A stretch of DNA of 32,955 nt. Source: a virus. Below, piece by piece: positions 23,250 through 29,486 of this stretch. The notes under the pieces are model-generated. The model ran no database searches and was not told the origin of the DNA. It saw only the letters and a list, made by a program, of their open reading frames with translations. The stretch spans positions 1 through 32,955 of the IMG/VR virus record IMGVR_UViG_3300009177_000026. One strand, given 5' to 3'. The translations under genes and the position numbers were made by a program. Numbering within the stretch: position 1 is the stretch's first letter; each line of letters opens with the position of its first letter.

Positions 23250-23456
23250 TTAGTACCGCGAGAGTCGACGCCGGCAGAGCCAACGCGCACACATCGAGGC
23301 CAGCGCCCAGACGACCGCCACCACACAGGCCCCCATGACGCCGGCGTTGACGCGCACCGAAAAGGTAAAGAGCTGCGAAGAAAGCAGCAGCCCCAGAACA
23401 AACACAATTGCAACCGAGACCACATCAGGCAGCGCCCACAACGGAACCAACTTCAC
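23250..23456 (-). CDS. Small two-helix membrane protein
   Basis: 68 residues from GTG 23456 (GTGA overlap). Two membrane helices (VVSVAIVFVLGLLLSSQLF and AGVMGACVVAVVWALASMCA) are followed by a basic end (RWLCRRRLSRY). The size and topology would fit a holin-like protein, but the operon context is accessory rather than lysis, apart from the L,D-transpeptidase-fold gene upstream. Confidence 0.72.
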   Translation of the reverse strand: MKLVPLWALPDVVSVAIVFVLGLLLSSQLFTFSVRVNAGVMGACVVAVVWALASMCARWLCRRRLSRY

Positions 23457-23884
23457 AGCTCAACCCCCCGCCCGCTCAGATCCCGCTCTATCAGATAATC
23501 CGTACTCTGCAACGCCGGATTATCCCACCCGCACACGTACCGCCGCCGCTCGACCACCTGTAGAGGAATTGTCACCAGCAGGAGCCCGAAGCGCCGCCAG
23601 GCGTCGAGCTCAAAAAACCCCTGCTGGATTGATTCCGATTCGCCGGCCGTTTCCGGAATGAGCTCAACCCGCGTAGGAGATTCGGCAACGTGCGCCCCAC
23701 GGAACACGTCGACCCAGAGCGACACCCCGAAATGGTGAGCCGGATCCGCCGAGCAACCGAACGCGCAAACCGGCCGGCGAATCTGCGGAGTGTCGATCCA
23801 GACCGAATGCAGGTTATCCGGATGTCTGAAGACCTCGACCCGATGCACCACCGCCAGGCCAAGCCGCGATACCTCGACCTTCAC
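23453..23884 (-). CDS. Soluble accessory protein
   Basis: 143 residues from GTG 23884, chosen because it overlaps the upstream stop (GTGA). GTG 23899 would add five residues. It is beta-rich (LAVVHRVEVFRHPDNLHSVW, HHFGVSLWVDVFRGAHVAE, RFGLLLVTIPLQVVERRR) with no membrane segment or known catalytic motif. The unknown function is shared with its coupled neighbours. Confidence 0.7.
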   Translation of the reverse strand: MKVEVSRLGLAVVHRVEVFRHPDNLHSVWIDTPQIRRPVCAFGCSADPAHHFGVSLWVDVFRGAHVAESPTRVELIPETAGESESIQQGFFELDAWRRFGLLLVTIPLQVVERRRYVCGWDNPALQSTDYLIERDLSGRGVEL

Positions 23885-24216
23885 AGAGCGCCCGACCACG
23901 GCCGCAGAGCTTCAGCCTCCAGAGCCTTCATTACCTTTACGTCGCATTGCTCGACCGCCTCCTGAACTCGCAAACGCGAACCAGGCCGGATTAGAGCTCG
24001 CCCGCTATACTCGCCGAACATCACGACGCCAATATCAGAACGGCCAGCGCCCCCCGCTGGAAATCGGCTAGCACACTGAGGCACAATCACCACCCACAGG
24101 GACGCCCACTGTTCCCACGGCAACCCATCCGCCCGAGGTTCCGGCGTACCGGACGGCCGCGCCGCGACCGCCACCGGCCGAACCAAGGAATCAATCAACC
24201 GGCCCGCTTTGCTCAC
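23881..24216 (-). CDS. Soluble accessory protein
   Basis: 111 residues from GTG 24216 (GTGA overlap with the acidic gene). WASLWVVIVPQCASRFPAG, DIGVVMFGEYSGRALI and a helical end (VQEAVEQCDVKVMKALEAEA) suggest a compact alpha/beta fold. It is coupled both upstream and downstream. The family is not recognised. Confidence 0.7.
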   Translation of the reverse strand: MSKAGRLIDSLVRPVAVAARPSGTPEPRADGLPWEQWASLWVVIVPQCASRFPAGGAGRSDIGVVMFGEYSGRALIRPGSRLRVQEAVEQCDVKVMKALEAEALRPWSGAL

Positions 24217-24479
24217 TCGAAATCCTCCTCGTCGGAATCCTCGTCGTCGTCGTCGTCGGAATCCTCGTCGTCGAAATCCTCCTCGTCGGAATCCTCGTCG
24301 TCGTCGGAATCCTCATCGCCGGCCGCGTCCGTCGCCTCTTGATCGAATTCAAACGAGGCGCAATCGCAAAAATCCGCGTCGTCGTCGTCATTCTCTTGCG
24401 CCAGGCACTCGCCCCCGCCGTCATGTTCCATGAACGTATGCCCGCAGGTACACACGTCCGATTCTTCAAAGCTTGCCAT
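24213..24479 (-). CDS. Zinc-binding protein with an extremely acidic repeat tail
   Basis: 88 residues from ATG 24479 (three GTG codons precede it). CTCGHTFMEHDGGGEC and FCDCASFEF provide Cys/His zinc ligands and look like a small phage domain. Residues about 50-88 are almost all Asp/Glu/Ser (repeats of DEDSDEEDF), written in DNA as CTC-GTC and GTC-GTC runs (24218-24315). Such tails mimic DNA charge, so binding to basic host or phage proteins is possible. It overlaps the recombinase gene by 14 bp. Confidence 0.75.
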   Translation of the reverse strand: MASFEESDVCTCGHTFMEHDGGGECLAQENDDDDADFCDCASFEFDQEATDAAGDEDSDDDEDSDEEDFDDEDSDDDDDEDSDEEDFE

Positions 24480-25071
24480 CACCACCACCCCCTGAAATTA
24501 TCCGCTGAACCGTTGACCGCGCAACGCCGAGCTCCGCCGCAATCTTGCGGATTGACGCCCCACTTTCCGCGAGCTTAATCACCGCCGCGCGATCGATCAC
24601 CACCCGAGGCCGGCCGAACTTCTTTCCCTCAAGCCGAGCCCGATCTAACCCGCTCCGGATCCGCGCCCGGAGCGCCGTAGTTTCATACGACGCGAACCAG
24701 GCGAACATGCTCACCAACAAATCGCCCATCGGCCCGACCGTTTGTAGGAAGGGTTCACGAATCGAGCGAAAATCGACGCCGGCCCGCCGTAGCTCCGAAA
24801 TGTAATGCAGCGCCGTTTTGATCCCCTCACGCGTGAGCCGATCCAGCGCCGAGACCAGGACCACATCAAACGCGCCCTTATGGGAATCCCGAAGCAACGA
24901 CTCTAAACCGGCCCGGCCCGCCGATCCGCGCCGGCCGGAAAGCTCGTCGCTATAGGTCTTGACCACCTGCCAGCCCTGCCGAGCCGCGAACTCCGCCAGC
25001 TCCGCCGTCTGATTTTCCAAGTGTTGCCGGCCGTCCGAAGTGCTTACGCGAACATAGAGAGCAGCCCTCAC
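24466..25071 (-). CDS. Small serine recombinase (resolvase/invertase type)
   Basis: 201 residues from ATG 25071 (ATGA overlap). The catalytic domain opens YVRVSTSDG with Arg8 and nucleophile Ser10, continues with DVVLVSALDRLTREG (Asp77-Arg78) and the long E-helix (ETTALRARIRSGLDRARLEG). It is followed by GRPR and a C-terminal helix-turn-helix (AAVIKLAESGASIRKIAAEL, then STVQRII). The size is typical of resolvases and invertases rather than large integrases. In a circular genome it may resolve multimers or act as a plasmid-style partition aid. Integration is not supported by any visible attachment site. Confidence 0.92.
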   Translation of the reverse strand: MRAALYVRVSTSDGRQHLENQTAELAEFAARQGWQVVKTYSDELSGRRGSAGRAGLESLLRDSHKGAFDVVLVSALDRLTREGIKTALHYISELRRAGVDFRSIREPFLQTVGPMGDLLVSMFAWFASYETTALRARIRSGLDRARLEGKKFGRPRVVIDRAAVIKLAESGASIRKIAAELGVARSTVQRIISGGGGDGKL

Positions 25072-25565
25072 GCCGCCTCACGCATCGAAACGCGCAAATG
25101 CTCACCCGCTCGACAGTATCCGAGCAAGCCGGCAATATGAGCGTTAGCCAGGCGAATGCACCCGAACGTAGGCCGGAGAATTCCATTCAAGCCCGGATCC
25201 CCGCCGTGAATCAGCAGCCCGAACCGGCCGGCGTCCTGAGCCTTGAGCGCGTCGCCGGCGACCGCCGTTAAGACGATATAGCCGTAGGGACCGTATTTTC
25301 GCAACGTGTCATGGTCTTTAATCTGACCATCCGCGAAGCGGACCACCGTTCCGACATAATCGCCAAGCGGAGTATCACCGAACGGTTTCAGCGGATCCCG
25401 CGTAGGGTTCCCATGATCGGCCGCGCCTTGATTGTCCGCTTTGCCGAAGCAAGGAAAATGGAGCAAGCGTTGCTCCGGAAGCTTCACACCCTTATCCGGT
25501 TCCGAGATTAGCGACAAATCGCCGTAGCGGTTCCGATCCCGAGGAAGCAAAATCTCAATTCGCAC
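25068..25565 (-). CDS. L,D-transpeptidase-fold (YkuD-like) cell-wall enzyme
   Basis: 165 residues from GTG 25565, with AAAGGGG upstream. His120 in FGLLIHGGDPG and the motif TFGCIRLAN (Cys136, Arg138) match the catalytic signature of the L,D-transpeptidase/YkuD fold (HG...S.GC.R). Such enzymes form or cut peptidoglycan cross-links. There is no signal peptide, so it either acts after lysis or envelope disruption or relies on another export route. It lies in an accessory operon between a HicB-like gene and the recombinase, not next to the virion M23 enzyme. Confidence 0.82.
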   Translation of the reverse strand: MRIEILLPRDRNRYGDLSLISEPDKGVKLPEQRLLHFPCFGKADNQGAADHGNPTRDPLKPFGDTPLGDYVGTVVRFADGQIKDHDTLRKYGPYGYIVLTAVAGDALKAQDAGRFGLLIHGGDPGLNGILRPTFGCIRLANAHIAGLLGYCRAGEHLRVSMREAA

Positions 25566-25569
25566 GTTG

Positions 25570-25830
25570 TTAAGCCCCTTTCACCGGACGAGTACCCGAG
25601 TCACCATCCAACGCCGGCCCCAAAGCGCCCGCGTAAACCGTAGGTATAAACGCCTCCGGTATTAGTTCGCCATTTTCCAGCCGATCAGCGAGCACACGAA
25701 GCGCAAGAACCCGCGACGCCCTTGCAGCTATGGCGCGATCCACCGAGCGAGCAGCACAACCCGGCAGACTCGGCACCTCACAGACCCACCACTCGCAACC
25801 CTCGCGATGGAACACCAATTCAGAAATCAT
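25570..25830 (-). CDS. HicB-like protein
   Basis: 86 residues from ATG 25830 (ATGA overlap). SELVFHREGCEWWVCEVPSL, then PGCAARSVDRAIAARASRV follows the HicB antitoxin pattern: strand, strand, LPGC, then a helix of the form ..A...A. No HicA toxin (a small basic domain with a conserved His) is recognisable next to it, and no DNA-binding C-terminal domain follows. It may be a solitary HicB-fold regulator rather than part of an active toxin-antitoxin pair. Confidence 0.7.
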   Translation of the reverse strand: MISELVFHREGCEWWVCEVPSLPGCAARSVDRAIAARASRVLALRVLADRLENGELIPEAFIPTVYAGALGPALDGDSGTRPVKGA

Positions 25831-26072
25831 TGTTTGCCCCACAAAGCCCAACCCGCGAACGCTGGACCATCCGGCCAAATCTCCGGAGTGTTGCGCACCT
25901 GGTCAAGCAGCAGCGGAAACGGAATCGTCAGGCAGTCAGTAACAGAGGTGAGATTCGGAACCAGCCCGCCCGAGTAGCGATTGCCGTTCGCCTCAAGCGC
26001 CGCGCGGAGAAGCTTCGCCAGCTTCAAAGTAACGGCAATGCGGAATTCAGCCTGTTGTAAGGGATTCGCCAT
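25827..26072 (-). CDS. Small protein, first gene of the leftward accessory operon
   Basis: 81 residues from ATG 26072 (MANPLQQAEFRIAVTLKLAK). An amphipathic N-terminal helix is followed by ASVTDCL-like and Trp-rich segments (TSVTDCLTIPFPLLLDQVRN, PAFAGWALWGKQ). It is soluble. A TGGGACA site lies 10 bp upstream. The family is not recognised. It is probably co-translated with the HicB-like gene. Confidence 0.68.
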   Translation of the reverse strand: MANPLQQAEFRIAVTLKLAKLLRAALEANGNRYSGGLVPNLTSVTDCLTIPFPLLLDQVRNTPEIWPDGPAFAGWALWGKQ

Positions 26073-26081
26073 GCCCGCGAT

Positions 26082-26109
26082 TGTCCCACAATGAGATGGT
26101 TTCGGGACA
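26082..26109. promoter_or_regulatory. Operator-like inverted repeat upstream of the leftward accessory operon
   Basis: TGTCCC (26082-26087) and GGGACA (26104-26109) are inverted around 16 bp, immediately before the first gene. The same GGGACA core recurs at 26177-26182, 17802-17807 and 19481-19486, each close to a gene start or control region. Confidence 0.45.
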
Positions 26110-26170
26110 GCAAAAAACGCCGGCCAAAGCACCCGCAAAACCCTGATTTTGCGTAGCACCCCAAGCCGAC

Positions 26171-26182
26171 GTTTTTGGGACA
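26171..26182. repeat. GTTTTTGGGACA 12-mer, copy 1
   Basis: An exact copy of the 12-mer at 17796-17807 upstream of the rightward accessory operon. Both copies are intergenic. A shared regulator site is likely but unproven. Confidence 0.5.
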
Positions 26183-26188
26183 GCGCGA

Positions 26189-26215
26189 AAAAACGGCTAG
26201 GACCTAGCCGTTTTT
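26189..26215. terminator. Bidirectional rho-independent terminator
   Basis: AAAAACGGCTAGG (26189-26201), one A, then CCTAGCCGTTTTT (26203-26215): a perfect stem flanked by A and T runs on both strands. It overlaps the stop codon of the lipoprotein gene (26214) and should end leftward transcription there. Confidence 0.8.
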
Positions 26216-26792
26216 AGGGAGCCGGAAATAGAGTCTGCGTCGCCACCACGTTCGCCCGGCCGCGAATCTTGGCGAGCGTCGAGCGATCCGCGCCAGTGAG
26301 CTTAAGCTTCGAGGCCGCGAGCAGCTCGTCATTTTCAGCCGCCCGCGACGCCACCAGACCACGCGGAGCCGCCATCGAAGGCACCGGATAGTGCGCAAGG
26401 AAAGACGCCACCGCCGCGCCCACAGAACTCACCAGGACGCGAGCGCCAGGCGGAAGGTCAGCCAACACAGCCGGATCAATCGCGACGCCGGCAAAGACTG
26501 CGGCAATGTCACCCGCCAAGCGCGGATTCGGAGTAACCGCATGCGCCTCAAGAATCGCGCCCACCCTATCCGTCGATTGCGCAACCAGGTTCAGATACGC
26601 ATTAACCTTTATTGCCGCCTGCTGCTGGATCCCGCCACCGGCCCCGAGAGAGGAAACCGCGACCTCCGCCGCCCCGATTACCGCCTCAAGTAACCGGATC
26701 GTCGTAGAAGCCGAGCAGGACGAAGAAAAAAACGCGAGCGCAGCCGCAAGCGGCAACACTAAAAACTTGGAGAGGAAGCCTCGAAATTGCAT
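26214..26792 (-). CDS. Lipoprotein-like secreted protein
   Basis: 192 residues from ATG 26792. MQFRGFLSKFLVLPLAAALA, then FFSSSC is a lipoprotein-type signal with a Cys at the cleavage point (FSSSC lipobox). The mature protein is Ala/Val-rich helical (LLEAVIGAAEVAVSSLGAGG, KVNAYLNLVAQSTDRVGAIL). An in-frame ATG at 26855 overlaps the stop of the small upstream gene but would give an unusually long n-region. An outer-membrane location is likely. It could be a lysis (o-spanin-like) or exclusion lipoprotein, though it is long for a spanin. Confidence 0.78.
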   Translation of the reverse strand: MQFRGFLSKFLVLPLAAALAFFSSSCSASTTIRLLEAVIGAAEVAVSSLGAGGGIQQQAAIKVNAYLNLVAQSTDRVGAILEAHAVTPNPRLAGDIAAVFAGVAIDPAVLADLPPGARVLVSSVGAAVASFLAHYPVPSMAAPRGLVASRAAENDELLAASKLKLTGADRSTLAKIRGRANVVATQTLFPAP

Positions 26793-26854
26793 AGCCGATA
26801 TTTTCTCAGAAACGAATCGCGCCGAAGGGAATCTAAGAGGAAAAGAGGAAGCCA

Positions 26855-27001
26855 TCACTCTTTTCGGTTCCGGACCGTTTCAACCGGACCCACGCCGGCG
26901 TGCGCAGGTTGGACCCCGCGCACGCCGTCACGACCGAACCAAGCGACCGCGAGAGCCAGCGACCAGAAAATAACCCGAAAGGGAAGATTGCGACGGATCA
27001 T
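26855..27001 (-). CDS. Possible small membrane peptide
   Basis: 48 residues from ATG 27001: basic start (MIRRNLPFR), a membrane helix (VIFWSLALAVAWFG), then a polar tail. The stop overlaps ATG 26855 of the longer lipoprotein frame (TGATG). The start lies immediately after the T-run of a strong terminator, so translation would need readthrough or an independent promoter. It may be the inner-membrane partner of the lipoprotein. Confidence 0.4.
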   Translation of the reverse strand: MIRRNLPFRVIFWSLALAVAWFGRDGVRGVQPAHAGVGPVETVRNRKE

Positions 27002-27033
27002 AAAAAAAATGGGCCAGGGAGAAGCCCCGGCCC
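27002..27033 (-). terminator. Strong rho-independent terminator
   Basis: On the minus strand a nine-pair stem (GGGCCGGGG with CCCTGGCCC, loop CTTCT; 27011-27033) is followed by A and eight T (27002-27009). Orientation is clear because the plus strand lacks a T-run. Confidence 0.85.
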
Positions 27034-27143
27034 GAGTCTGAAAAACGGAGGATATTGAACGATTCACCCGAACCGCCAGTTTAAGACTTTGAGATCAAAA
27101 CCGGCGATTCCGTCGAAGATCGTAGCACGGCCCGCGCCCGAAC

Positions 27144-27155
27144 GCTAGACCTAGC
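27144..27155. repeat. GCTAGACCTAGC inverted repeat
   Basis: A 12-bp palindrome-like element (GCTAG-AC-CTAGC) resembling the core of the 26189-26215 hairpin (GCTAGGACCTAGC). It could be a protein-binding or recombination site. Confidence 0.3.
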
Positions 27156-27235
27156 AGTTTTAGGCCATTGACACCGGCCGGAGCCAGGTTCACCGTTCTA
27201 AGTGGAAGGGCTAAGCAATTGCACAGGAGAACCCC

Positions 27236-27376
27236 ATGCAGACACTTATTTCATTCACGATAGCCGTAGCCGCGTTTGGTTTCCTCGTCGACGAGCTCGT
27301 GAGCGCGATCCGCGAGCGCAGCACCGGCAATTCCGGCACTCGACCCCCCGGCAGTATCTTCCGACCCGCCGCGTAA
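27236..27376 (+). CDS. 46-residue membrane peptide
   Basis: ATG 27236 has CAGGAGA 6 nt upstream. The peptide is MQTLISFTIAVAAFGFLVDE, then LVSAIRERSTGNSG... with one hydrophobic helix and a charged, Pro-ending tail. It ends at the edge of the 27375-27418 hairpin. It could be a small holin-like or regulatory membrane peptide. It stands alone on the plus strand, between leftward units. Confidence 0.6.
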   Translation: MQTLISFTIAVAAFGFLVDELVSAIRERSTGNSGTRPPGSIFRPAA

Positions 27377-27418
27377 AAACGAAAGGCCCCTGCCAGCTAT
27401 GACCGACCGGCAGAGGCC
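27375..27418 (-). terminator. Rho-independent terminator after the 27463-28068 gene
   Basis: On the minus strand GGCCTCTGCC (27418-27409) pairs with GGCAGGGGCC (27394-27385) with one mismatch, followed by TTTCGTTTTT. It should end leftward transcription from the gene ending at 27463. A second small stem, TTAACAC/GTGTTAA, lies just upstream near 27455-27475. Confidence 0.7.
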
Positions 27419-27462
27419 CCGACCCTCGAAAGTGTCGCAAGTGTTAACGCGATTTTAACACC

Positions 27463-28068
27463 CTACGGAGTGTTAAGAGGGTTCCGAGCGTTGAAGCGGA
27501 GCTGAAGCAAGGAAGCCGCATAGGACACGTCGACCAGCTCGCCGGCGTCGTCGGTGAAATCGTCAGCCGTCATCACCACCGCACGCGGCCCTTCCGTGTT
27601 GGCATTCATCACCAGAATGCAAACCCGATAGTCGAAATTGAAATCGTAGGTATCGGAATCCGTACCCGGAAGCCCGATGCACTCCTGAATGGAACGCTCC
27701 GGAGCATCCGGACCCGCACCGAACGACGCCGGCGTAATCGGTTCGCGCCGCGTAAACGGAGGAACCGTTGCCTGCCAGCGCCGCGCCTCTGCTTCCGTCG
27801 AAGGTACGCCGGAATTCCGGGCATTGATGCCGATGGAGCCTTGATCCGGCAACATCGGATAGCCGAGCCCGGTAACCAGGGTTTCGACCGCTTGCGCCTT
27901 GCGGTACGTAATCGGAACGCCCTGTTTCTCGCGATCAATGGGAGTGTCGCCAACGCCAGCGCCGGCCGTGGTAGCCGCCACCGTCGACGAATTCGAGGAG
28001 CCATCGGAAGCGCCGGCCGTAGCCGCCGCTTTTTTGGATGCGGACTTAGCCGCGTTTGCTTTTGACAT
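27463..28068 (-). CDS. Soluble protein with Ala/Ser-rich N-terminus
   Basis: 201 residues from ATG 28068. Residues 1-45 are Lys/Ala then Ser/Thr/Gly-rich and probably disordered. Residues 50-201 are folded (GVPITYRKAQAVETLVTGLG, YDFNFDYRVCILVMNANTEG, AVVMTADDFTDDAGELVDVS). There is no membrane segment. It is monocistronic, with its own terminator, and separate from the virion operon. It may be a structural or host-takeover protein. The family is not recognised. Confidence 0.82.
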   Translation of the reverse strand: MSKANAAKSASKKAAATAGASDGSSNSSTVAATTAGAGVGDTPIDREKQGVPITYRKAQAVETLVTGLGYPMLPDQGSIGINARNSGVPSTEAEARRWQATVPPFTRREPITPASFGAGPDAPERSIQECIGLPGTDSDTYDFNFDYRVCILVMNANTEGPRAVVMTADDFTDDAGELVDVSYAASLLQLRFNARNPLNTP

Positions 28069-28117
28069 ACCGATACTCTACGCCAAAACGCGAGCAAAGG
28101 CAGCTAGAATACAAGCC

Positions 28118-28294
28118 ATGACACCACCAACCGGAAGCAAACGAAGCAGCGCCAAGCCGAAAACCCGCACCGTGACCGACGCGGAGACGCCCGAAGCATC
28201 GGCGACGCTTTCGACCAGGCAGCCATGCGCGAAGTGCAACCACATCCACGAAACGAACTGTACTTGCGGATGCACGAAATACGTGGCCCCATGA
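28118..28294 (+). CDS. Small zinc-binding protein
   Basis: 58 residues from ATG 28118. A Lys/Thr/Pro-rich N-terminus is followed by CAKCNHIHETNCTCGC, with five Cys and two His in 16 residues, enough for a zinc site. It is divergent from the 27463-28068 gene (50-bp gap) and coupled to the next gene by ATGA. Confidence 0.65.
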   Translation: MTPPTGSKRSSAKPKTRTVTDAETPEASATLSTRQPCAKCNHIHETNCTCGCTKYVAP

Positions 28295-28452
28295 AGAAGC
28301 CGCGCCGCAAACCAAAGCGGAGGCACCCCAACCCGCCCCCGCCCCCCGGATTCACGTTACCCGAGCCCCACCCGTTAGAAAGGCTATTTCTAGCCCTCGC
28401 GGTTCACGCCCTCAACTTCCGGCCCGGCAACGGCACGAACGGCAATCGCTAA
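28291..28452 (+). CDS. Small basic Pro-rich peptide
   Basis: 53 residues from ATG 28291 (ATGA overlap). The basic start MKKPRRKPKRRHPNPPPPPG precedes a short hydrophobic helix (LERLFLALAVHALNF). It overlaps a leftward small gene by 63 bp, so one of the two might be fortuitous. The coupled start argues that this one is real. Confidence 0.5.
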   Translation: MKKPRRKPKRRHPNPPPPPGFTLPEPHPLERLFLALAVHALNFRPGNGTNGNR

Positions 28453-28566
28453 TTCGTAGGCACCAATCGAGCCTTCAGCACCAATCGAGCCGTCATGATA
28501 CAGACGCTTATCGAGGATATCCGCCGCAGCTCTAAGAGTCTGTTTTTCGTTCTCTGTTAGTTCCAT
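28390..28566 (-). CDS. Small helical acidic protein, end of the virion/lysis operon
   Basis: 58 residues from ATG 28566, with GAGGGTG upstream. MELTENEKQTLRAAADILDK, then RLYHDGSIGAEGSIGAYELA reads like the short helical proteins often found at the ends of phage operons. It is 9 bp after the membrane protein gene, with a duplicated GSIGA. The role is unknown. Confidence 0.62.
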   Translation of the reverse strand: MELTENEKQTLRAAADILDKRLYHDGSIGAEGSIGAYELAIAVRAVAGPEVEGVNREG

Positions 28567-28575
28567 CGAACACCC

Positions 28576-28926
28576 TCAACCAGCAGCCGGAATCGGTTTG
28601 CCGTCGTCGTCGTCGTCTTTACGACGAGGCCGATAGAACTTTGTGAACGCACGATCCCCGAGCAACGCACTGATACCAACAATCTGAAGCCAGTTCCGAT
28701 CATTGTTCGCCGCGACCGTGCCGGCGAGCTGCACAATAGAGCGTTCGAGCCGCTCGACTTGAGAGGCCAGGTTGCTCGTCGTCGCCTCTTGGACTGCAAC
28801 CCGACTCTCAAGCGCCAATACCGCCCGTTGTTGAGCCCGAGCAGGAATCAGCAACGAACCGACCAGCAACACGCATACCAGGAGCAAGAAGCCCCGCCGC
28901 GAATAAAACAAAAAAGCATCGAGCAT
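28576..28926 (-). CDS. Membrane-anchored coiled-coil protein (lysis candidate)
   Basis: 116 residues from ATG 28926. Residues 12-32 form a membrane or signal helix (GFLLLVCVLLVGSLLIPARA). Residues 33-80 form a heptad-like coiled coil (RAVLALESRVAVQEATTSNL, ASQVERLERSIVQLAGTV). A short hydrophobic stretch (WLQIVGISALLG) and a basic then acidic end (RPRRKDDDDDG) follow. The architecture resembles inner-membrane spanins or holin accessory proteins. It lies downstream of the peptidase and HNH genes. Lysis function is inference. Confidence 0.72.
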   Translation of the reverse strand: MLDAFLFYSRRGFLLLVCVLLVGSLLIPARAQQRAVLALESRVAVQEATTSNLASQVERLERSIVQLAGTVAANNDRNWLQIVGISALLGDRAFTKFYRPRRKDDDDDGKPIPAAG

Positions 28927-28964
28927 GAGTAGGACCCCAGAAAAAAAAGTACCCGCGGAAATTG

Positions 28965-29486
28965 TTAGCGACCGCCCCGATACGAGTAGGCACGCCGCGA
29001 GAAGTCAGAACGGAACCAGGCCGGAAAGCTCATGATTTTGTCGAAAGCCTCCGCCGAAGCCTGCCCGCCATGCGGTTCGCCGCGCATCACGCGCAGAAGG
29101 TGCGCGTACTCGCCGATCATCTGTTTTTCTTTCGCTTTTGAAATGCCGGCCGGTTTCTTCCGGCGTTTCTTGGACGGGTTAAATTGTTCGGTGAGCACGC
29201 CCCGGCCGCGCCGCCGCAACCATGCGCCCTTGAGCGTATTACACCGCCTGCAAAGCTTCTGAAGATTCGAGCGCCGGCCGTTCGACTCGTCGCCGTCGAT
29301 ATGGTCGACATCCAACGGCCGATTCCCCTTAGGCGGAAGGAAGCAGATAGAACAAATCTCCGGACCATCCGGCCGGTTCTCTTCGGAATTCGCCCGATAC
29401 CGCTTTGCGCGATCCGAGATATCAGAGACCGGTTTGCGAGCTCCGCCGTTCAAAATGATGTCGACGGTACGAGTACCCTTTATCAT
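28965..29486 (-). CDS. HNH endonuclease
   Basis: 173 residues from ATG 29486 (ATGA overlap). The HNH core spans residues 45-86: CSIC (45-48), DVDHIDGDE with catalytic His62, RRSNLQKLCRRCN with Asn74 and Cys79/Cys82. A basic linker (NPSKKRRKKP) and a helical C-terminus (KEKQMIGEYAHLLRVMRG) follow. It lies within the virion/lysis operon after the M23 gene. In tailed phages such a gene sits next to the terminase and aids packaging, but no terminase is visible here. Confidence 0.9.
   Translation of the reverse strand: MIKGTRTVDIILNGGARKPVSDISDRAKRYRANSEENRPDGPEICSICFLPPKGNRPLDVDHIDGDESNGRRSNLQKLCRRCNTLKGAWLRRRGRGVLTEQFNPSKKRRKKPAGISKAKEKQMIGEYAHLLRVMRGEPHGGQASAEAFDKIMSFPAWFRSDFSRRAYSYRGGR

Larger units (their letters stand above)
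27002..27170 (-). ncRNA. Candidate structured small RNA or attenuator leader (5' end uncertain)
   Basis: Minus-strand RNA from this protein-free region would form CGCCGGTTT...AAACTGGCG (27074-27106), a nine-pair stem with one G-U, and end in a strong hairpin plus U-run (27002-27033). In both stems the single imperfect pair is G-U on the minus strand but A-C on the plus strand, so the structure favours RNA transcribed leftward. It could be a stand-alone RNA or a leader controlling the small membrane peptide and lipoprotein. No convincing promoter was found, so the upstream limit is arbitrary. Confidence 0.45.

Noticed and set aside
24218-24315. Non-coding microsatellite
   Set aside because: The repeats stay in frame inside a coupled gene and encode an acidic tail typical of proteins.
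24466-25071. Integrase making this an integrated prophage
   Set aside because: The protein is a small resolvase type, no flanking host genes or attachment sites are present, and the contig is circular.
28062-28110. Sigma70 promoter from TTGACA at 28062 with TAGAAT near 28105
   Set aside because: The spacing is far from 17 bp, and TTGACA overlaps the start codon region of the leftward gene.
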